From NCBI RefSeq assembly GCF_032854445.1, contig NC_088306.1, positions 3,780,373 through 3,844,372 of the forward strand: a DNA stretch of 64,000 nt. The letters run 5' to 3'. The stretch comes from Liolophura sinensis. Taxonomy: Eukaryota > Mollusca > Polyplacophora > Chitonida > Chitonidae. Each line of letters starts with the position of its first letter. Positions within the stretch are counted from its first letter, which is position 1. The notes under the pieces were generated by a model. The model did not search any database. It was not told where the DNA came from and was given only the letters and a program-made list of their open reading frames with translations. Both the position numbers and the translations under genes were made by a program. Shown here one piece after another: positions 58,896 through 64,000 of the stretch.

Positions 58896-59216
58896 TACCT
58901 CTAAGTTAACTCAGATTAATCCAGTTTTGTATGAGGAACCATTCACACATGAAGTAATTCGGGCTTAAGCTGTCTCATTCCTGCCTTAATTTGCCTTGAC
59001 ATTTCTTGGACAAACTGGTAGCCTATGACTCTGACAGTGCTAGAGAACAGTTAAATCTTCGCCCGTCGCCATTTTGCAGGGAGGGTGCCTCATGGACGCT
59101 TGGACATGACAGGCTGGTTCTGTAGCCAGCATCCTGGAGAAAAATCATAGCTTTAAGAAACTCAAGTGAAGAAAATGTTGCCAAGGAAGGTAGAAAACGA
59201 GAGACTTGTTACTTAC

Positions 59217-59782
59217 ACCTACTTTAAACCTCCTCAACTTCTGCACAGATCCTGCAGCCATTTTTGCCTGTCCATCCATTTTCTTCCCGACATTCATAGC
59301 CGCCAGCCAATCAGCAATCCGACTTTCCAGCCTCTGGAGACTGGACTCCCCAGTCTCGTTGTCGGGCTCACATATCCGATTGCTAATGTACCGCCTCTGT
59401 AGATTGTCCATCAGTGAGTTATACGACCCTGATTCCGCGTTGGAGGAAGCTGCGCCACCAACAGACGGACCTCGTGACCTTCTCGTCGTCACGTTGTTCC
59501 CCTCAAATTTCCGCCCAACAGATCTGGACCCAATCATGCCTAGCACATATGAGTTTTCTAACAACAACAAAATGTACTCCATCAATGGCGCATTCTGTAT
59601 CCGCTGTAGATACAAGTCCACTCGAAGGCCAACCTGCTTCCGGAATTCAGGAATCGTGTCCGGGTAGCGTTTCTCAAAAAACCTGTCGTATTGTTCTCTG
59701 TTGAGAACCAACAGTTCTGTTGGCGCTGTGCAAGTGGCCGAGTACACATAAGTGTCCAGGCGGAGACTGAATTCCAGGCAGC
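59217..59782 (-). CDS. Cyclic nucleotide-binding domain protein: exon with end of CNBD and C-terminal region
   Basis: Acceptor TTTTTCAG (to 59,783) and donor GGT/GTAAGT (59,217/59,216) bound a 566-bp exon. It starts by completing a Gly codon from the previous exon and reads CLEFSLRLDTYVYSATC, then TELLVLNREQYDRFFEKRY. These are the last beta strands and C-helix of a CNBD (pattern E...V.T.LLVL.R..F). Helical sequence follows (LRVDLYLQRIQNAPLMEY), then a Ser/Arg/Gly-rich stretch and another helix (RLESRIADWLAAM). It resembles CNBD1/CNBD2-type orphan proteins. Nucleotide binding is not proven, because the phosphate-binding cassette is not convincingly seen. Confidence 0.7.
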
Positions 59783-60439
59783 CTGAAAAAGAGAGTGGTA
59801 GTACTTCAGAATTTTTCTCTGACCTCAGAACGGCGATAGGGTTGTGTAGAGCAAAGAAACCAGAGGGCCCTGCGCTAAACTACACAACACAGGCATCTAA
59901 AATAAAATCTTCACTCAAAGACAAGTAAAACTGAGATGCGAACCTGCGACATAATGGGCGCGATGGCAGAGCTATACAGAAGCAGCAACGTATAGCAGTA
60001 AAGAACTAACGAGTACCATACACTGCTCGGACAGACTTGTTTTAGACGGGCAATGATCCCAGATACTATAAACCTTCAAGGCTTTAGGTGTGAAATTTCA
60101 TTTCGAAAGAAGATAAATTGTTTGTGACATCAGTGAATAAAGCTATGACTTCTCCTCTCTTTCACCGCCCAGCCGCCATGACATATGACTGAACGAAACG
60201 TCAATTCACACCTTAGATTTCAGGCCGTGCAAACTCGTAGGGTATAGCAGTTTGTGTTAAATTGGTGTTTTGGAAATTGGCCTTACGGTTATTGACCTGG
60301 AACGACCACCTTAATTAACGGCTGGCATAGGAGTGTCTGTTTCGACGCATAGATATTTATTTCTTAAATACGCCTGGTAGCAGCGTGAAGAAAATAAATC
60401 CAAATAAATAAATAAATAAACAATAAATCATCAACTAAC
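59783..60439 (-). other. Intron of the CNBD gene
   Basis: Intron from donor G/GTTAGT (60,440/60,439) to acceptor TTTTTCAG. It contains a simple (AAAT)n run at 60,395-60,425 and nothing else recognised. Confidence 0.5.
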
Positions 60440-60551
60440 CAACAAACTCATTTTCTCCCACCAGCCCGATCTCTTGTTGTTTGCTTGTGTTATTCTTCCG
60501 TCGCTTCATCTCCTCGTGTGGAGCAATGTTCCCGGGAGGTGGCTTCATACT
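60440..60551 (-). CDS. Cyclic nucleotide-binding domain protein: middle exon
   Basis: Acceptor TCTCTTAG (to 60,552) and donor GTTG/GTTAGT bound 112 bases encoding MKPPPGNIAPHEEMKRRK and EIGLVGENEFVG, which joins in phase to CLEF of the next exon. GLVGENEFVG is the usual Gly turn before the last strands of a CNBD. The 5' phase (0) does not fit the donor of 61,280 (phase 1), so a small exon may be missing or the acceptor differs. Confidence 0.6.
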
Positions 60552-60654
60552 CTAAGAGATAAGACCGTACATATGCACAAGCTGTTTTCTGGTACGCTAG
60601 GGTAATAGTGTGGTATATAAGCGCTATCTGTCTGCGTTCTGTGCCGAGTTTCCC

Positions 60655-60718
60655 TTTACGCTAATGGTAGAAGCGTACAGTAAAACCCAGAGACGGTGGT
60701 TCAAATCCGCAGCTCGTA
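60655..60718 (+). other. tRNA-like remnant
   Basis: A box-like CTAATGGTAGAAGC and B box-like GGTTCAAATCC have tRNA spacing, but the acceptor stem does not pair well. It is likely a tRNA-derived SINE head or a tRNA pseudogene. Confidence 0.3.
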
Positions 60719-61279
60719 AACCTCTGTCACATGCGAAACACTCGTCATATTTCGAAGACTATTAATGTGTTGGTGTGTTGCATGTGTTGGTTTTGAGAGA
60801 TGTAGGACTGAACGTTTGCTGAGACTGTCCAATCAGTTAATCTGCTTATGATTGATTGAATGATTGATTCAACGGTCATTAAATTGTTGTTTAAAGACAT
60901 TCTCAATGAATTTCGGACCTTACGAAGAGATTTAGCCCTATTCTGATCTATTAGCATCAGCTAATGATGTTTTGTGGTCGTCAATGACGCATTGCCAGTG
61001 AAGAATGAAACGTGTGGTTCTGTTTTGTTTTTTGGCAATTCAAGTTACATGTCAAGTTAGAGAGTATTGAATTTTGTCTATGTTTCATTCCTTCAGCTAT
61101 TCAACATTTGACAATGTGTGTATAGAGAGGGAACGTAGCATATTTATAGACTCTGTTGTAGGGTATATAGGCAATTTGTAAAGGAACGTTCAGAGGGGCT
61201 ATGTACATGTACACGTTGTCAGTGACACCACAGTAACGTCAGCAACAGAAGTGACGGTGTTTGGAACATCATAACTCAC

Positions 61280-61420
61280 CTATCTGTGAGTTATGAGACC
61301 TATCTATCTCCTCCCACATATTTGGCAGTTGAGATTTGTGAAGTCCTGGGTGTACGTTGATTTCAACTTCTCCGCTATAATCAGAGAAATAAATGAGATC
61401 GGAATTTATAGCGAGGACAA
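61280..61420 (-). CDS. Cyclic nucleotide-binding domain protein: upstream exon
   Basis: Acceptor CCTTTCAG (61,421) and donor ATAG/GTGAGT (61,280/61,279) bound 141 bases. The frame reads VLAINSDLIYFSDYSGEVEI and continues NVHPGLHKSQLPNMW. The LIYFSDYSGEVEI stretch matches the strand-turn-strand Y-x-I-x-S-G-x-V-x-V of cyclic nucleotide-binding domains. It belongs with the exons at 60,551 and 59,782. Further 5' exons were not found before 61,776. Confidence 0.6.
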
Positions 61421-61775
61421 CTGAAAGGAAAACAATAGAAACTCATTGACACAAGCAAATTAGCCACCATACAACAGACAACATTCGATCAAGTGTACGA
61501 ATGCACTGATAAAATAGTCACCATGACGTTTAAAAAGCATATTATTTTTCCGATGTTGCAAAATCAATGTATATGAAAAACTGCGCACATTGAACAAGTC
61601 AAGAGCACCGCCATGTTATCAATCAGGCGCGAGTTTTCTCTAGAACTCGAGAACCCAGCTGACATCACCCTGCCCTGCCTGACAGCCATGTTTGCGTTGT
61701 TGTTGTTTTACAAGAATGTGCAAGTGAAGAGAATGCCTGTCTATAAATAAGTGAATCACAATTTGTTTTCTCCAG
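61421..61775. other. Gap between the divergent CNBD and USP9X exons
   Basis: No supported exon is seen. Further 5' exons of the CNBD gene, or a USP9X exon, could be hidden. Confidence 0.35.
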
Positions 61776-61884
61776 GAATCCCTGATGACAGAGATGGACT
61801 GTTTGACACTATCCAGAGGTCAAAAAACCACTACCAGAAACGAGCATACCAGTGTATTAAGATGATGGTGACCTTGTTTACACA
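61776..61884 (+). CDS. USP9X: USP9X/FAF-type ubiquitin hydrolase: C-terminal exon 1 of 3
   Basis: Acceptor TTTTCTCCAG (to 61,775) and donor CA/GTGAGT (61,884/61,885) bound 109 bases. With a split first Gly they encode [20 protein letters not shown] then [15 protein letters not shown]. This is the conserved C-terminal helical region of USP9X/USP9Y/fat facets, about 300-400 residues past the catalytic UCH domain. USP9X is a large cytoplasmic deubiquitinase acting on many substrates and in TGF-beta, polarity and endocytic control. The catalytic domain is not in the window, so the earlier exons must lie far upstream or the locus is a partial copy. Confidence 0.85.
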
Positions 61885-62348
61885 GTGAGTACAAGCCCAA
61901 ACGAATGACACAATTTCTAGGGTTTTACAAGAACTAAACAATTAAAATTGTATCGCCCGGTTATAAGAAGGCTTTGCGTCGCAGAAGAATGAACAGTGTA
62001 TGAGTCTTTTGTCTTCTTAGACTTCATTGAAGAGCACTCACAATCCAGTAATGTGAAAAAAATATTATATTTAATAACCCTGTGAGTGAAGGTCACTTTG
62101 TCATGTGAGAAAGTGTTACAGACTGCTTTCTAGTTTTGGTCCATTTTATATGGGCATGTATTGCCAAGGCAGTGTTTCAAGAATGTTTGAACGATAAAAA
62201 ATTGAAGTGTTAGGATTACTGTCAGTTTTAGAAAGAACATAAACATAAAGGATGGGCATAGTTTTGAGCAGGAATTTGCACTTTAGTCAATTGTGTGTCA
62301 CATCCTCAAATTCTGCTGCTCAGATCACTATTCATTCTTTCTTCACAG

Positions 62349-62442
62349 CTGTATACCAGCAGCCCAAATGTTACAGACCAACGGAGATCTGACGAGGAAG
62401 TGGACCTGGGCCGTGGAGTGGCTCAATGATGAGTTGGAGAGG
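62349..62442 (+). CDS. USP9X: USP9X/FAF-type ubiquitin hydrolase: C-terminal exon 2 of 3
   Basis: Acceptor CTTCACAG (to 62,348) and donor AGG/GTAGAG (62,442/62,443). It completes a split codon and encodes [17 protein letters not shown] then [14 protein letters not shown], one of the best conserved blocks of the USP9X C-terminal region. Phase joins both neighbours. Confidence 0.88.
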
Positions 62443-63019
62443 GTAGAGATCCTTTACACACACAATATCTGTACAAATGGGTTTTACCCATGGCCATCTT
62501 TGTTCAAAGAGTATTTTCCTACTTATGCATGCCAGTGTGTCAACGAAAATTTGAGCTCACACTAGATATCATGAACTCATGTGTTTATAAAATTTAGTGA
62601 ACTTCATATGTGTGTGAGTAGAAAATGTTTGATAATAGCACTTTACTCCGATATTCGTTTTTAGTTTCTTTATGATCTACTGGGCCAAATTCTATGCCAC
62701 CTCATAAATGAACTTGCTGGGAGGATTATATTTTGGTCAGTGGGACTTGCTCCGCTGAGAATTCATGTTTGATTTGTTTCTTCAGGGCTCTTGCAGGGCC
62801 TGAAAAAAATTGGGAAATATTAAAGACAAACCCTAATTCTTTTGAACGCTAGATTTCCCTAAAACCTTCCTGCTGAACTATACACATGCAGTACATGTAT
62901 GTGTAATTTAAAGGTATTGTATGTTTTGTGATTTTTGTCAGATGAAGTTTTTTTTATTGACCTGTAAGCAGTTTGTTGTCAGTAGAAGTTTCACACCTGT
63001 TGTTTGTTGATTACTTCAG

Positions 63020-63096
63020 AGACAGTACCCAGGTAACACCCAGTACACCTACAACAACTGGTCACCCCCGGCACATTCCAATGAGACGTCAAATGG
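63020..63096 (+). CDS. USP9X: USP9X/FAF-type ubiquitin hydrolase: C-terminal exon 3 of 3 in window
   Basis: Acceptor GATTACTTCAG (to 63,019) and donor GG/GTGAGT (63,096/63,097) bound 77 bases encoding RQYPGNTQYTYNNWSPP then AHSNETSNG. It is strongly USP9X-like in the NTQYTYNNWSPP block. The following exon is beyond the right edge. Confidence 0.88.
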
Positions 63097-63224
63097 GTGA
63101 GTACAAGGAATTTGACCATTTTAAACACGGGCATCAATTAGTAGCCTTAATAGTTGAAGAGTTTGTGGGTGCTAGATGTGAAAAAGTCACCCAATTCTTA
63201 CCCATGTCTGTCTCTCTGTCATCC
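63097..63224 (+). other. Start of the USP9X intron after exon 3
   Basis: Intron following donor GTGAGT at 63,097. It also holds the SINEs below, and no further USP9X exon is seen to 64,000. Confidence 0.5.
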
Positions 63225-63382
63225 GTTTGTATGTGGAAAGGTCTGCCAGCAATGTGTGGATGGTCGTGGGCTTCCCCCGGGCTCCGCCCAGTTTACTCCC
63301 ACCATAATGCTGGCCGTTGTCAGAATAAGTGAAATATTCTTGAGTACAGCGTAAAACACCGAACAAATAAATAAATAATCTG
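63225..63382 (+). mobile_element. SINE family 1, 5'-truncated
   Basis: GTGGAAAGGTCTGCCAGCAA through GTGAAATATTCTTGAGTACA to a (AAAT)n tail, within the USP9X intron. Confidence 0.85.
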
Positions 63383-63746
63383 TGTGTAATCTAAGCTGGA
63401 ACTTGTTGAGCAACATATTTCTTCTATTAACTTCTCACTAACCTGATATAGATTACATTTGTGTTTTTAGCTTAAAACAGGATGACAAGTTGAACACCCT
63501 AACTTCAAACTCCGGTCTCGGCGCATGAATGTCAATTGGCCAAACAATGTACAACAGATGTCGCATGTTGTACAGACCTAAGTCTTCATTGATGATAGTC
63601 ATTCATTTTGGAAGTGGTGAAAGTCACATTTTGTGCCTGAAATAAACACATTACAAGAAACCCACTGAAAGCAAAAAGAAGATTCTATTAACTGGGTCAG
63701 TGGCCCTTTGATGTTACATGTATGAAGCAAACGTGATGCTCTATCA

Positions 63747-64000
63747 CTTTCATTTATTTTATTTATATATTTGATTGGTGTTTTACGCCGTACTCAAGAA
63801 TATTTCACTTATACGACGGCGGCCAGCATTATGGTGGGTGGAAACCGGGCACAGCCCGGGGGAAACCCACGACCATCCGCAGGTTGCTGAAAGACCTTCC
63901 CACTTACGGCCGAGGAGGAAGCCAGCATGAGCTGGACTTGAACTCACAGCGACCGCATTGGTGAGAGGCTCCTGGGTCATTACGCTGCACTAGCGCGCTA
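63747..64000 (-). mobile_element. SINE family 1, runs to the right edge
   Basis: Tail at the left (TTATATATTTGATTGGTGTT), the whole body, and the head as far as CTAGCGCGCTA, where the window ends. A full-length copy is likely. Confidence 0.9.

Overview
The window is animal nuclear DNA with low coding density. Supporting signs are short exons bounded by GT/AG splice sites, tRNA-headed SINEs with AAATAAATA-type tails, minisatellites, a LINE, a Crypton-type recombinase relic and a Maverick/Polinton. The SINE families and the scattered GGGAGATAACT-like motif suggest a lophotrochozoan invertebrate, most likely a mollusc. This is inference, and a brachiopod or similar animal is not excluded.

Left third (1-25,000). 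Two minus-strand paralogues hold exons that resemble a death effector domain split by an intron. Paralogue 1 has exons at 5823-5644, 5403-5038, 1063-962 and 210-<1. Paralogue 2 has exons at 24765-24355, 23484-23359 and 16386-16168. Every complete exon is symmetric class 1-1. Between and inside them lie a Maverick/Polinton at 6842-12983, with matching 6-bp target duplications, terminal inverted repeats and decayed genes, and a 6-kb nested insertion at about 16,725-22,735. The nested insertion sits inside a MITE inside the paralogue-2 intron and carries a dead Crypton/DUF3504 recombinase, a SINE and a dead LINE.

Middle third (25,000-46,800). A unit of about 4.5 kb is present as three near-identical tandem copies (30,335-41,821), plus an older diverged copy to the left (from about 25,970) and a diverged inverted segment to the right. 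The right edge forms a large inverted repeat (about 41,700-42,375 against 44,275-45,100) whose interior holds two related minisatellites with 51-bp and 66-bp units.

Right third (46,800-64,000). A 30-bp minisatellite of about 122 copies (46,879-50,537) and a 54-bp minisatellite of about 26 copies (54,181-55,603) both show higher-order repeat structure. After them come a minus-strand gene for a cyclic-nucleotide-binding-domain protein (exons 61,420 to 58,137) and, divergently, three plus-strand exons of a USP9X/FAF-type deubiquitinase (61,776-63,096) that runs off the right edge.

The genes do not form one pathway. The DED-like genes suggest innate-immune or apoptotic signalling, USP9X ubiquitin editing, and the CNBD gene cyclic-nucleotide sensing. 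The most striking locus is the Polinton, whose left end carries an E2F-like/CCAAT/CRE array resembling the early control regions of DNA viruses.
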